Notes: generated by a model not told the origin, from the letters alone. A stretch of DNA of 64,000 bases from CAVUNY01 sp963768585 (GCA_963768585.1 CAVYIF010000021.1:220331-284330), one strand, 5' to 3'. Positions 26,743-36,082 are shown, numbered from the stretch's first letter. A program made the numbers and translations.

Positions 26743-27729
26743 TTAAAGTTCGCGATTCAGAAAAAAGGTCGCCAGTTCCTGGAGTGAATCACGCTCCGGG
26801 CTCGCCGGGAAAGTCATTAGAGCGGCGAGCCCACGATCAATAAATTCGCAGGCTTCCTGGGTAGCCAGACTCACCGCTGAACTGGATCGAATTGCATCCA
26901 CCACTTCCGTGATCTGGTTATCAACCTTGCTGCAATCTCCTGTGGTCAGTTCTTGCGCTAAGCGGTCTTCAGGGTGGATTTCCAGATAATAAATGGTTGG
27001 CAGCGTGATCAGCCCCTGGCGCAGGTCGCTGCCCACGGGTTTGCCAAGGGTTGACTGTTCTCCAGTAAAATCCAGCACGTCATCTACAATCTGGAAAGCC
27101 ATGCCGATATTGTAGCCAAACTGGCGCATGGCCTCAGTCGTCTTATCATCGCACTCGCAAATTAATGCGGCTGATATGGCGGAGGTTTCAAATAATGAAG
27201 CTGTTTTGGCGTAGATCCGTTGATAATATTCTTCACGGTTCAATTTGCAGCGGCCATTAAACAGCTGGGTAATTTCCCCATTCACGATAACTTTCAGTGT
27301 TTGAGAGAATAGACCCATCACCGGAATCGAATTGGTGTCAGATGCCAGTTTGGCGGCGCATGCAAATAGGAAATCGCCAGTCAAAACAGTGGCGCCAGGG
27401 GTCCATTGCGAATTTAAAGTGGGCATGCCCCTTCGTAAGAGCGAACCGTCGATTAAATCGTCGTGAACCAGGGTCGCCGTATGAAGCAGTTCAATAGCTG
27501 CGGCCAGCGTGATCATCCGGTCCGCTGGAGCCCCTAACATTCGCCCTGCCAAAAGAGTTAAGGCGGGACGCACTCGTTTTCCACCGGCAGATAATAATAA
27601 ATCCAGGGCAGCTCGTAAATCTGTATGGCGTCCATCTGCCTGTGCACGAATCAATGCTTCTACAGCATAAATATCTTGTTCAACAGGAGTAACAAACGAA
27701 ATTTTTGTGGCCAAATATCCTATCTCCAT
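26743..27729 (-). CDS. Polyprenyl diphosphate synthase (trans-isoprenyl synthase)
   Basis: Condenses isopentenyl diphosphate onto an allylic primer to make a long isoprenoid chain, for quinone tails for example; 328 residues. The first aspartate-rich motif is VHDDLIDGSLLRRGMPTLN near residue 91 (DDxxD). The second is IVDDVLDFTGEQSTLGKPVG near 213. GGKRVRPAL near 50 binds the diphosphate. ATG 27729 overlaps the end of tatD; a TTG at 27714 is an alternative start with a GGAG-type site before it. It would consume the product of any isoprenoid pathway, which matters for the operon at 46-51 kb. Product length cannot be read. Confidence 0.93.
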   Translation of the reverse strand: MEIGYLATKISFVTPVEQDIYAVEALIRAQADGRHTDLRAALDLLLSAGGKRVRPALTLLAGRMLGAPADRMITLAAAIELLHTATLVHDDLIDGSLLRRGMPTLNSQWTPGATVLTGDFLFACAAKLASDTNSIPVMGLFSQTLKVIVNGEITQLFNGRCKLNREEYYQRIYAKTASLFETSAISAALICECDDKTTEAMRQFGYNIGMAFQIVDDVLDFTGEQSTLGKPVGSDLRQGLITLPTIYYLEIHPEDRLAQELTTGDCSKVDNQITEVVDAIRSSSAVSLATQEACEFIDRGLAALMTFPASPERDSLQELATFFLNREL

Positions 27730-28517
27730 CCCAACAACCGCTCTGCGTTGGTGAAGGTGGCATCGGCAATCACCGCGAGAGGTTGATCATGTAACTCAGC
27801 AATCTTTTTGGCAATTACCGGTATATATGCAGGTTCATTCCTTTTTCCGCGGTAAGGCTGCGGAGCGAGAAATGGGGCATCGGTCTCTAATAAAATCGCT
27901 TTCAAAGGCAGTGAAGCTACCAACAACTGCCTTTCGGGTGCGTTTCGAAAGGTAACCGGACCGCTGACCCCGATAAAAAAACCTTCTTTTACCGCGTTCA
28001 AAGCTGTTGTAAGATCGCCGTCATACGAATGTAGCACCCCGCATTTTCCTGCGAGTGGGTGCTGCCAGTCCAAATGACTTTGCCATTCAGACAGGATCGG
28101 CCAGAGCTCATGGATCGACTGTCTTGAATGGATCAGTACAGGTTTACCTGTTTCGGCGGCCAGCCCTAATTGTTCGCCAAGGATTTTTTTTTGCAGATCC
28201 TTGGGTGCTCGATCGCGGTAATAATCTAATCCAATTTCACCGATTGCCAGAACCCTGGGGTGTTCTGCCAGTTTGCGCAGTTCTTTAAGCGTTGAATCAC
28301 CCCAGGTGAGGGCATCATTGGGATGGACGCCGACTGCAGCAAACAGCCTTGGGTCGCGTTCGCTCAACGCAATCACCTGGTGGCTGGTTTCCAAATCCAC
28401 GCCAGGCATGAGGATCCGCTCGATACCGGCTTGCCAGGCATTTTCCAGAACCTGGTTAAGGTCCGTCTCAAAAGAGTCGAAATTCAGATGGCAGTGCGTG
28501 TCAACAAAATTCGCCAA
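27720..28517 (-). CDS. tatD: TatD-family metal-dependent hydrolase (DNase)
   Basis: TIM-barrel metal hydrolase of the TatD/YcfH family, 265 residues. Metal ligands are visible: the N-terminal VDTHCHLNF (HxH), Glu in AIGEIGLDYYRDRAP near residue 95, His in LIHSRQSIHE, GVLHSYDGD, and Asp in ILLETDAPFLAPQPYRG near 210. By family it has 3'-5' exonuclease or D-aminoacyl-tRNA-deacylase-like activity. The start is TTG 28517, immediately after the phosphomutase stop. It overlaps the next gene, so phosphomutase, tatD and polyprenyl synthase form one unit. Confidence 0.92.
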   Translation of the reverse strand: MANFVDTHCHLNFDSFETDLNQVLENAWQAGIERILMPGVDLETSHQVIALSERDPRLFAAVGVHPNDALTWGDSTLKELRKLAEHPRVLAIGEIGLDYYRDRAPKDLQKKILGEQLGLAAETGKPVLIHSRQSIHELWPILSEWQSHLDWQHPLAGKCGVLHSYDGDLTTALNAVKEGFFIGVSGPVTFRNAPERQLLVASLPLKAILLETDAPFLAPQPYRGKRNEPAYIPVIAKKIAELHDQPLAVIADATFTNAERLLGWR

Positions 28518-28518
28518 G

Positions 28519-29940
28519 CTAAGATAATCCTGCGACCCTCAAACCATCCTGAAGAATCGCTTGAACGCGATCCCGGTGGGTTGTCTCACAATATACCCGC
28601 ATGATGGGTTCAGTGCCAGAAAATCGAATCAGTAACCAACCGCCGTCTTCGAGATTGAATTTAAATCCATCGGACTGGTTCAAACCAGTAACTTTTAAAC
28701 CGCCAAAGGATTCCGGTTTTGCATCGACGATCATTTGCTCGCGTTTTGCGCGATCGCCGTTGAATTTGGTGTCAATCCGGTCATAATAATGGGGCCCAAC
28801 TTTATCAAACAGAAGTTCGAGTAAACCGGAAGGTTTTCGGTTGAGTTTGACCATCATGTCGAGGATGTACAGACCGGCGAGTATGCCGTCGCGTTCCGGT
28901 ACATTCCCTCGGAAGGCATAGCCTCCAGATTCTTCGCCGCCGATTAATGCGTCTGTCTCAATCATTTTTGGGGCGACATATTTAAAACCTACCCCAGTTT
29001 CATAAATGGGAACATCGTAAATTTTGCCTAATATGCCGAGCATGCTGGTCGTAGACAAGGTCTTAACAATCGGTCCGCGCAATTTGCGCACTTCGAGTAA
29101 GTACAACGCCAGTAAGGCATAAACCTGCAGCTGATTGATGAAATTCCCGTTTTCATCACCAACACCGACCCGATCGGCATCCCCATCCGTAACCAGCAGC
29201 ACATCTGCCTTTTGTTCAACCGTGGTCCGCAAACCGACGTTGATATTCGGGGGGATCGGTTCGGGACGGCTCATTTCCGGAAAGATCGGGTTGCGGGTGT
29301 TGTGAATTTCAACGACTTGTGTTTTACCACCTGCCAGAAGTCGGCTAAACCAACCAGCGCCATTTCCCCACATGGCATCGACCACCACCGTCAGCCCCGC
29401 ATCTTTAATGGGCTGCAGGTCGATCAAATCCTTGAGATGCTCGATGTAATCCGGGGCAGCATCAAAAAGAATCAGCTTCCCCTGCGATTCTGCGTCGGCA
29501 GCAGGCATGGATTTAACCCCAGCGTCTGAATCCGGGATCAGGCTTTCTATTTCCGCCAATCCTTCCGGGGCAATTGCGCCTCCATTCGGGTCGCGTACTT
29601 TAAAACCGTTATCCGTAGGTGGGTTGTGCGATGCGGTGATATTAACTGCCCCGACCGCTTTGCGGTGGACGACAGAATAAGAGATCACCGGTGTCGGTGT
29701 TGGGCCGTTCGTCAGATAAACCTTCAAACCATTGGCGGTCAGGACTTCGGCCGCTGATTGTGCGAAATTTTCGGATAAAAAGCGTTTGTCATATCCGACA
29801 ATAATCCATTGCCCTGCATTGCCGTGCTTGAGGAGATAGCTGGCAAATCCTTGTGTACACCGCCTGACGCTTTCAAATGTATAGTCGTTGGCGATTCCCC
29901 CTCGCCATCCGTCGGTGCCAAAATGGATCTTTTGGGCCAT
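28519..29940 (-). CDS. Phosphoglucomutase/phosphomannomutase family protein
   Basis: Alpha-D-phosphohexomutase, 473 residues, moving phosphate between C1 and C6 of a hexose. The phosphoserine loop is ITASHNPPTDNGFKV near residue 100. The metal loop is VTDGDADRVGVGDENG near 233. The sugar loop is GGEESGGYAFRG near 325. The phosphate-binding RFSGTEPIMRVY is near 440. ATG 29938-29940 follows CGGAGG. It could supply glucose-1-phosphate for the dTDP-rhamnose genes at 32.6-36.1 kb; that link is inference. It heads the unit with tatD and polyprenyl synthase. Confidence 0.93.
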   Translation of the reverse strand: MAQKIHFGTDGWRGGIANDYTFESVRRCTQGFASYLLKHGNAGQWIIVGYDKRFLSENFAQSAAEVLTANGLKVYLTNGPTPTPVISYSVVHRKAVGAVNITASHNPPTDNGFKVRDPNGGAIAPEGLAEIESLIPDSDAGVKSMPAADAESQGKLILFDAAPDYIEHLKDLIDLQPIKDAGLTVVVDAMWGNGAGWFSRLLAGGKTQVVEIHNTRNPIFPEMSRPEPIPPNINVGLRTTVEQKADVLLVTDGDADRVGVGDENGNFINQLQVYALLALYLLEVRKLRGPIVKTLSTTSMLGILGKIYDVPIYETGVGFKYVAPKMIETDALIGGEESGGYAFRGNVPERDGILAGLYILDMMVKLNRKPSGLLELLFDKVGPHYYDRIDTKFNGDRAKREQMIVDAKPESFGGLKVTGLNQSDGFKFNLEDGGWLLIRFSGTEPIMRVYCETTHRDRVQAILQDGLRVAGLS

Positions 29941-30022
29941 GATTCCTCCGAGTTGTGAGAATAAGAACAAGTAGTGTTATTATATCAGGGGAATGGGCCC
30001 TAGGAAAGTTTAATGCATAACA

Positions 30023-30031
30023 TGCTATAAT
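30023..30031 (+). promoter_or_regulatory. Extended -10 promoter of the cysteine desulfurase-mnmA unit
   Basis: TGC-TATAAT at 30023-30031, 28 bases before the ATG. No clear -35. Confidence 0.6.
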
Positions 30032-30059
30032 TGGCCCTCATTGCACGGAGAGCTTAGCG

Positions 30060-31220
30060 ATGAACACAAACACTCGTATTTATCTGGATTATGCAGCCAC
30101 GACCCCTGTGGATGAACGGGTTTTGACTGCGATGATCCCATATTTCAGCGGTACATTTGGCAATCCTTCTTCGATCCACCAATTCGGTCAGCAAGCCGAA
30201 GCGGCCATCGAGGAGGCCAGGATGCGCGTAGCCAGCGACCTGCATGCGAATCCGGAAGAAATTATTTTCACAGCGTGTGGAAGTGAAAGCGATAACCTGG
30301 CAATTCGGGGGGCAGTATTTGCCCAGGGGCACCTTTCGCAAAAAAAGCATCTCTTAATCAGCCCGGTCGAACACCATGCGGTTTCTCATACGGCAGAGCA
30401 GTTAGCCAAAGAATTCGACTGTAACCTTGAATATCTGCCTGTGGATGAATTTGGCAGGGTGGATCCCCAGGAAGTTGCCCGGCGCATCCGACCGGAAACG
30501 GCGCTTGTCTCAGTGATCTATGCTAACAATGAAATCGGCTCGATTAACCCCATCACAGAAATTGGGCGGGTTTGCCGACAAAAAAATGTCTTGTTCCACA
30601 GCGATGCGGTTCAGGCGGCTGCCCATTTGCCCATGGATGTCCAATCGGATGGTGTAGATTTGTTAGCCATCGGTGCCCACAAATTTTATGGTCCAAAGGG
30701 TGTCGGTGTGCTGTATATCCGCCGCGGGACCAGCCTGATGCCGGTAAACACAGGTGGCGGACAGGAATTTGGCTTACGAGCAGGTACTCAGAATGTGCCC
30801 TATATCGTCGGTCTGGCTGAAGCGTTTCATTTAGCCCAGATCAGTGTGGCGGACCACGCCAGGCGGTTGATTGCGATGCGTGATTTCCTCATCGGTCGTG
30901 TATTAGAAAGCATTCCGGATACTCGCCTGACAGGCCATCCCACACAGCGCTTGCCAAACCATGCCAGTTTTGTCTTTAAAGGCGCAGACGGCAACCGCCT
31001 GCTGATGCTGTTGGATCTGGCGGGATTTGCCTGCTCTTCAGGTTCAGCGTGCAAGGTTGGCAGTCCGAAACCGTCTGAGGTGCTGCTTGCCATCGGCCTT
31101 TCGCCCGATTGGGCGTTGGGTTCACTTCGGGTTACCCTTGGAAAAGACAGCACGCCGGACCAAATCGAAAAGTTCACTACAGTTCTGCCTGGTTTGGTGG
31201 ATAAAGCCAGGAAAAAGTAG
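30060..31220 (+). CDS. iscS: Cysteine desulfurase (IscS/NifS family)
   Basis: PLP enzyme that takes sulfur from cysteine for Fe-S clusters and thiolated tRNA; 386 residues. The N-terminal IYLDYAATTPVDERV and FGNPSSIHQFGQQA are family marks. The PLP lysine is in AIGAHKFYGPKGVG near residue 205. The sulfur-carrying cysteine is in FACSSGSACKVGSPKPSE near 328. The ATG at 30060 follows GGAGAG. It lies 15 bases before mnmA, so sulfur delivery to tRNA is its likely job. No iscU or iscA is nearby. The symbol is by family only. Confidence 0.94.
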   Translation: MNTNTRIYLDYAATTPVDERVLTAMIPYFSGTFGNPSSIHQFGQQAEAAIEEARMRVASDLHANPEEIIFTACGSESDNLAIRGAVFAQGHLSQKKHLLISPVEHHAVSHTAEQLAKEFDCNLEYLPVDEFGRVDPQEVARRIRPETALVSVIYANNEIGSINPITEIGRVCRQKNVLFHSDAVQAAAHLPMDVQSDGVDLLAIGAHKFYGPKGVGVLYIRRGTSLMPVNTGGGQEFGLRAGTQNVPYIVGLAEAFHLAQISVADHARRLIAMRDFLIGRVLESIPDTRLTGHPTQRLPNHASFVFKGADGNRLLMLLDLAGFACSSGSACKVGSPKPSEVLLAIGLSPDWALGSLRVTLGKDSTPDQIEKFTTVLPGLVDKARKK

Positions 31221-31235
31221 TACGGAGAAAGATTA

Positions 31236-32318
31236 ATGGTAGATCGACCGACAGTCGTGGTCGCGATGAGCGGCGGTGTGGATAGTTCGGCAGCCGCTGC
31301 GTTATTGGTGGAACAGGGATATACAGTGATTGGTATGATGCTGCGCTTGTGGAGCGAACAAGGGCGTGAAGATGAGAACCGCTGCTGTACGCCGGACGCC
31401 ATGGCCCAGGCCAGACGTGTTGCGGCACTTTTAGGCATCCCTTTCTATGCGTTAGATGTGCGCGAACGGTTTCACGGCAGCGTGGTGAAAGCATTTCTCG
31501 ACGGATATGCCCAGGGAATCACCCCAAATCCTTGCATTGTCTGCAACCGCACGATCCGTTGGGGCTACTTGCTCGAGCAAGCTCTATCCGTCGGGGCAGA
31601 ATACATGGCCACCGGTCATTATGCTCGCCTTCGCCCAGGGGAAAATGGTCAGGTGGTGTTGATGAAAGCTGTCGACGATACAAAAGATCAATCTTATGTG
31701 CTGAGCAGTCTGAACCAATCCCAGTTAACCCACACCATGCTTCCGCTGGGTGAATACACCAAGGCGAAGGTACGTGAACTGGCTCGCAAGTTTAACCTTC
31801 CTGTGGCGGAAAGACCGGACAGCCAGGATCTTTGTTTTCTGGGAAAAGAGGGTTACCATGACTTTCTTAACCGCCATTCAACCGCAGTTATTCGCCCTGG
31901 GGCAATTGTGACCCGCAGTGGGCAGGTGATCGGGCAGCATCAGGGTCTGGCTTTTTACACCATTGGGCAGCGCAAAGGGTTGGGCATTGCACATCCTCGA
32001 CCTTACTATGTACTTGCGAAGGACCAGAATCAGAATCAACTGGTTGTGGGTTATAAGGAAGAACTCGGTGGAGAAAAAATGCAGGTTGGCCCCGTGAATT
32101 GGATTTCTGGATCCCCACCGGTCAATTCGTTTTCAGCCGAGGTTAAAATCCGCTATAAGGCGATCCCGGCTGTGGCAGAAGTGACCCCACATGCCGATGG
32201 AACAGCGAGTGTGTTATTCAAGCAGCCCATGCGAGATATTACGCCAGGCCAGTTGGCCGTGATTTACCAGGGGGAATATGTCCTGGGCAGTGGACTGATC
32301 GAGAAACAGACCTTCTAA
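31236..32318 (+). CDS. mnmA: tRNA-specific 2-thiouridylase MnmA
   Basis: Puts sulfur on U34 of Lys, Glu and Gln tRNAs, using ATP and the persulfide from the desulfurase upstream; 360 residues. The PP-loop is AMSGGVDSSAAAALL near residue 9. The two catalytic cysteines are in NPCIVCNRTIRWG (near 97-100) and SQDLCFLGKEGYHDF (near 198). The C-terminal part has YTIGQRKGLGI and the beta-barrel with VRIRYK-like VKIRYKAIPA. ATG 31236 follows GGAGAAAG. The pairing with a cysteine desulfurase is a common operon. Confidence 0.96.
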   Translation: MVDRPTVVVAMSGGVDSSAAAALLVEQGYTVIGMMLRLWSEQGREDENRCCTPDAMAQARRVAALLGIPFYALDVRERFHGSVVKAFLDGYAQGITPNPCIVCNRTIRWGYLLEQALSVGAEYMATGHYARLRPGENGQVVLMKAVDDTKDQSYVLSSLNQSQLTHTMLPLGEYTKAKVRELARKFNLPVAERPDSQDLCFLGKEGYHDFLNRHSTAVIRPGAIVTRSGQVIGQHQGLAFYTIGQRKGLGIAHPRPYYVLAKDQNQNQLVVGYKEELGGEKMQVGPVNWISGSPPVNSFSAEVKIRYKAIPAVAEVTPHADGTASVLFKQPMRDITPGQLAVIYQGEYVLGSGLIEKQTF

Positions 32319-32329
32319 GGAGGAAAAAG

Positions 32330-32605
32330 ATGACCATACCAGGCTTAATTTTGGGTACGGTGATAGGGGCATTAATCGGTGGTCTGCTGCATCTTTTGGT
32401 AGGAGGCAACCTGGGACGGTTAATCCTTTATCTGATCTTCAGCGTGACCGGGTTTTGGGCCGGTCATATTGCCGGAGAGATCATGGGCTGGACTTTCTTT
32501 TCCCTTGGTCCGGTTCACCTGGGGACGGCAATACTTGGAGGCGTGGTGATTACTGCCATTGGCTACTGGTTGAGTCTGGTGCAAACGGTTAAGAAACCAT
32601 CCTGA
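32330..32605 (+). CDS. Small glycine-rich membrane protein
   Basis: A 91-residue protein with three hydrophobic segments (about residues 4-25, 30-50 and 62-82) and many glycines (TVIGALIGGLLHLLVGGNLG, HIAGEIMGW). The pattern resembles small GlsB/YeaQ-type membrane proteins, but not closely enough to name. ATG 32330 follows AAGGAGG at 7 bases, a strong site, 11 bases after mnmA, so it belongs to that unit. Function unknown. Confidence 0.8.
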   Translation: MTIPGLILGTVIGALIGGLLHLLVGGNLGRLILYLIFSVTGFWAGHIAGEIMGWTFFSLGPVHLGTAILGGVVITAIGYWLSLVQTVKKPS

Positions 32606-32632
32606 ATTTACTCAAAGCAGAACTCTGCACGA

Positions 32633-33517
32633 TTACCCTGCCATCATCAGCTTGAGCGCTGTCTTCCAAGGCGGCAGCGAAAGGTGGAAGGTCTGTTCGA
32701 ACCGTGTGCAGTTCATCGGAGTATATAATGGCCGGACAGCCGGGGTGGGAAATTCTGACGTATGGGCCGGTAAGATTTCTTCAACCAGTTGTTGATTTGG
32801 GTGAGGATCGAGTTTGAGGATTTCCTGCGCCCATTCCAGGCGGCTGGCATAACCGGAGCCTGCCAGATGGTACAGACCGCTCGATTGTTTGATCCATTCA
32901 AAGGGATCCTGGCGGCCTTGTGCCAGGACCAGGGTGGATATTTCCGCCAGCATCCGGCACCAGGTGGGACCACCTACCTGGTCGGAAACGATCTTTAAGG
33001 TTTTGTTTTTGCGAGACCATTCCAATACCTTGCTGACAAAACTGTCCCGGCGCAAACTGTATACCCAACTGGTGCGAAAAATCCAGTAGGATTCGCCCAA
33101 TTGTTGAACTTTTTGTTCACCTTCTAATTTTGTCTTGCCGTAGGTATTCAGAGGAGCAGGTGCATCTTCTTCAAGATAGGCTGTCCCTTTTTTTCCGTTG
33201 AAAACGTAATCGGTCGAAAAATGGATAAACGCCGCCCGCTGCTGCCTGGCTTCATCTGCCAGGACAGCCGGTGCTTCCGCGTTGATAGACCGGCAAATCT
33301 CAGTTTCTGTTTCTGCGCGATCTACCGCCGTATAAGCCGCGGCATTGATAATCACCTGGGGTTGGGTGCTGCGAACCAGCGCGCGCAGGGTATCCGGTTT
33401 GGTGAAATCAACCTCCGGCCAATCCAACGCGATCAACTCACCCAGAGGGGCTAATGTCCTTTGAAATTCCCAACCAAGTTGACCGTTTTTTCCGAGCAAT
33501 AAAATTCGCATAGCCAT
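32633..33517 (-). CDS. rfbD: dTDP-4-dehydrorhamnose reductase
   Basis: Last step of dTDP-L-rhamnose synthesis: NAD(P)H reduction of dTDP-4-keto-L-rhamnose. 294 residues of the extended SDR fold. The Rossmann motif is LLGKNGQLGWEF near residue 6, INAAAYTAVDRAE near 58, STDYVFNGKKG near 100 and the catalytic Tyr/Lys in YGKTKLEGE near 125. Two in-frame ATGs (33517 and 33511) are possible. It is the last of the four-gene set, 2 bases after rfbA. Confidence 0.95.
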   Translation of the reverse strand: MAMRILLLGKNGQLGWEFQRTLAPLGELIALDWPEVDFTKPDTLRALVRSTQPQVIINAAAYTAVDRAETETEICRSINAEAPAVLADEARQQRAAFIHFSTDYVFNGKKGTAYLEEDAPAPLNTYGKTKLEGEQKVQQLGESYWIFRTSWVYSLRRDSFVSKVLEWSRKNKTLKIVSDQVGGPTWCRMLAEISTLVLAQGRQDPFEWIKQSSGLYHLAGSGYASRLEWAQEILKLDPHPNQQLVEEILPAHTSEFPTPAVRPLYTPMNCTRFEQTFHLSLPPWKTALKLMMAG

Positions 33518-33519
33518 GT

Positions 33520-34398
33520 CTAATCTAGCCCGTCATCTTCCAATAAATCCAGCAAGTACTGCCCATACTGGTTGCTGCTCATCAATTCTGCCTGTGAACG
33601 CAGCTGGTCGGCATTAATAAATCCCTGGCGGTAAGCGATCTCTTCCGGGCAGGCGACCATCAGACCCTGGCGTTCTTCAATCGCTTGCACAAAGCTGGAG
33701 GCCTGGAGCAGCAACTCATGTGTTCCTGCATCTAACCAGGCGGTTCCGCGTCCCAGGACCTCCACCTTTAATTCGTTTCTTTCAAGGTATATCCTGTTAA
33801 TATCCGTAATTTCTAATTCCCCGCGAGGAGAGGGTTTGAGATTCCGGGCAAAGCCGACCACCTGGCGATCGTAAAAATAAATGCCTGGAACCGCAAATTT
33901 GGAACGAGGTTTTTTTGGCTTTTCCTCGATACTGACCGCCTGGTGATTTTTATCGAATTCCACCACGCCATACCGTTCCGGATCACCCACCGGGTAGGCA
34001 AAGATCAATGCACCTTCTTGCAGTGATGTTGCTTGCTGCAGCGATTCACCCAGTCCGTGTCCGAAGAAGACATTATCGCCTAAGATCAAACATACCGGCT
34101 CATCTTTGATAAAATCCTGGCCCAAAAGGAAGGCATCTGCCAATCCACGGGGTTGGGTCTGGACGACATATTCAAAATGGATGCCCCATTGACCACCAGA
34201 GCCCAGCAAGCGTTGAAAAGCCGCCTTGTCTTCAGGGGTGGTGATGATCAGGATCTCTTTAATTCCACCCATCATTAACATGGTCAGCGGATAATAAATC
34301 ATCGGTTTATCGTAGACCGGTAGAAGTTGTTTACAGTTTGCCAGGGTGATGGGATATAAACGGGTTCCTTTTCCGCCGGCTAAGATGATGCCTTTCAT
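33520..34398 (-). CDS. rfbA: Glucose-1-phosphate thymidylyltransferase
   Basis: Makes dTDP-glucose from dTTP and glucose-1-phosphate, the first step of the pathway; 292 residues. The nucleotide motif GGKGTRLYPITLANCKQLLP is at residue 8, followed by VYDKPMIYYPL. The EYVVQTQPRGLADAFLLG, LILGDNVFFG and WLDAGTHELLLQA blocks are present. Its stop is almost directly followed by rfbD, and its start overlaps the end of rfbB by 4 bases. Confidence 0.97.
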   Translation of the reverse strand: MKGIILAGGKGTRLYPITLANCKQLLPVYDKPMIYYPLTMLMMGGIKEILIITTPEDKAAFQRLLGSGGQWGIHFEYVVQTQPRGLADAFLLGQDFIKDEPVCLILGDNVFFGHGLGESLQQATSLQEGALIFAYPVGDPERYGVVEFDKNHQAVSIEEKPKKPRSKFAVPGIYFYDRQVVGFARNLKPSPRGELEITDINRIYLERNELKVEVLGRGTAWLDAGTHELLLQASSFVQAIEERQGLMVACPEEIAYRQGFINADQLRSQAELMSSNQYGQYLLDLLEDDGLD

Positions 34399-35480
34399 TT
34401 TGTTTCTTTCCTTTTAGCGTAATTTTTGTCCATCCAGTTTTCGTAATCAGCTTTGTGCCTGACTGCGTTGACCCATTCCGGGTGGTCGAGATACCACTGA
34501 ATAGTAAGCTCCAATCCGGTTTCTAAAGATTGGCGCGGTTGCCATCCCAATTCAGTTTTTATTTTTTCAATGTTCATCGCATACCGCCGGTCATGACCAG
34601 GCCGGTCGGTGACGTAGCGGATTAATTGAGAATGAAGCTGCTGTGAAGAATCGGGCTGGGCCTTATCCAGCACCTTACAGATTCGCTGTATGATTTCCAG
34701 GTTAGTGGGTTGGTTATCCCCACCGATATTATAGGTCCCACCCTGCTGCCCACGGGTTGCCACCAACCAGATTGCTTCACAGTGATCTTCGACGAACAAC
34801 CAATCGCGGATCTGCTGCCCATCTCCATATACCGGTAAGGAGCGTCCCTCAAGTCCATTCAGGATCATCAAGGGAATCAATTTTTCAGGAAATTGGTAAG
34901 GGCCGTAATTGTTGCTGCAGTTTGTAATGGTAACTGGAAGCCCGTAAGTATGGTCGTATGCGCGCACCAGATGGTCGCTGCCTGCTTTTGATGCCGAATA
35001 GGGTGAGTTTGGCGCATAAGCAGTTGTTTCCAAAAAAGCGGGATCCTGTGGGCCTAAAGTTCCATAAACCTCATCCGTAGAGACATGATGAAAATGAACC
35101 TGGTCCATCGGGGCGATTTTTTCCACCAACCAGGCCTGGCGGGCCGCTTCGAGCAACGTAAATGTGCCGATTACATTGGTCTGGATAAACTGCCCGGGTC
35201 CCAGGATCGAGCGGTCGACATGCGTTTCAGCTGCAAAATGGATAATTTTGTGAATTGTGTATTTATGGAGGATATCGTCGATCAGCGGCCGGTCACAAAT
35301 ATCCCCCTGGATAAAAGTGTGCCGATCTGGGTTTGGTAATTCTTTCAGATTTTCCAGGCTGCCGGCATACGTCAGCAGATCCAGATTAACAATATGAACG
35401 TCGGGCTGCGTGCGCAGCAAGTATCTGACAAAATTAGAGCCAATAAAACCTGCGCCTCCCGTTACCAGGATATTTTGCAT
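34395..35480 (-). CDS. rfbB: dTDP-glucose 4,6-dehydratase
   Basis: Second step: converts dTDP-glucose to dTDP-4-keto-6-deoxyglucose with bound NAD; 361 residues. The Rossmann motif is VTGGAGFIGSNFVRYLL at residue 5. HFAAETHVDRSI is near 80, HVSTDEVYGTLG near 128, and the catalytic Tyr/Lys in YSASKAGSDHLVRAY near 157. The C-terminal RPGHDRRYAMN is usual. ATG at 35478-35480 follows GGGAGGTAAC. It lies between rfbC (41 bases) and rfbA. Confidence 0.97.
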   Translation of the reverse strand: MQNILVTGGAGFIGSNFVRYLLRTQPDVHIVNLDLLTYAGSLENLKELPNPDRHTFIQGDICDRPLIDDILHKYTIHKIIHFAAETHVDRSILGPGQFIQTNVIGTFTLLEAARQAWLVEKIAPMDQVHFHHVSTDEVYGTLGPQDPAFLETTAYAPNSPYSASKAGSDHLVRAYDHTYGLPVTITNCSNNYGPYQFPEKLIPLMILNGLEGRSLPVYGDGQQIRDWLFVEDHCEAIWLVATRGQQGGTYNIGGDNQPTNLEIIQRICKVLDKAQPDSSQQLHSQLIRYVTDRPGHDRRYAMNIEKIKTELGWQPRQSLETGLELTIQWYLDHPEWVNAVRHKADYENWMDKNYAKRKETK

Positions 35481-35521
35481 GTTACCTCCCTAAAATTATC
35501 CAGGCGTCTTACCGGATAGGT

Positions 35522-36070
35522 TCAGTCGAACAAATCTGCCTGGTTAAACGACTTACCTTGCTTATCTTTATTCGATAGAACCGGCTCCTGACCCGGAGCA
35601 AGCGGCCACTGGATGCCGATGGTTGGATCATTCCAAATCAGGGTCCGTTCTTGGGCCGGCGCATAAAAATCGGTTGTTTTATAAATGATTTCAGCCCAAT
35701 CGCTGATCACATAAAACCCGTGGGCGAAACCTTCCGGAACCCACAATTGGTATTTGTTCTGAGCCGAAAGTATGCTTCCGGTCCATTTCCCGAACGTTGG
35801 TGAACTGCGCCGCAAATCAACCACCACATCAAAAATTTCGCCTACAACGGTTCGCACCAATTTGCCCTGGGTCTGTTGGATTTGATAATGCAGCCCCCGC
35901 AGGATTCCCTGGCGCGAACCACTGTGGTTGTCCTGAACGAACCGGTTGGGGACGCCCGCCGCGGCAAATACTTCGGCTTGAAAGGATTCCATAAAAAATC
36001 CTCTTTCGTCCCCAAAAACCTTTGGCTCGATCAAAATCACATCTGGAATTTCAGTGGGATGGAAAATCAT
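35522..36070 (-). CDS. rfbC: dTDP-4-dehydrorhamnose 3,5-epimerase
   Basis: Third step of the pathway: epimerises C3 and C5 of the keto-sugar; 182 residues, a cupin fold. IPDVILIEPKVFGDERGFF opens the protein, catalytic His is in ILRGLHYQIQ near residue 62, then GEIFDVVVDLRRSSPTFG and the YKTTDFYAP block with the catalytic Tyr. I chose ATG 36070 because homology-like sequence begins there; the frame stays open upstream but the added residues look unlike the family. There is no ribosome site, and a TATAAT ends 6 bases before the ATG, so the mRNA may be leaderless. It heads the rfbCBAD unit. Confidence 0.95.
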   Translation of the reverse strand: MIFHPTEIPDVILIEPKVFGDERGFFMESFQAEVFAAAGVPNRFVQDNHSGSRQGILRGLHYQIQQTQGKLVRTVVGEIFDVVVDLRRSSPTFGKWTGSILSAQNKYQLWVPEGFAHGFYVISDWAEIIYKTTDFYAPAQERTLIWNDPTIGIQWPLAPGQEPVLSNKDKQGKSFNQADLFD

Positions 36071-36076
36071 TGCCCC

Positions 36077-36082
36077 ATTATA
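36077..36082 (-). promoter_or_regulatory. -10 box directly before rfbC
   Basis: TATAAT on the minus strand at 36082-36077, with only 6 bases to the rfbC ATG. A weak TTTTCA could be the -35. Transcription would start at or next to the start codon. Confidence 0.5.
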
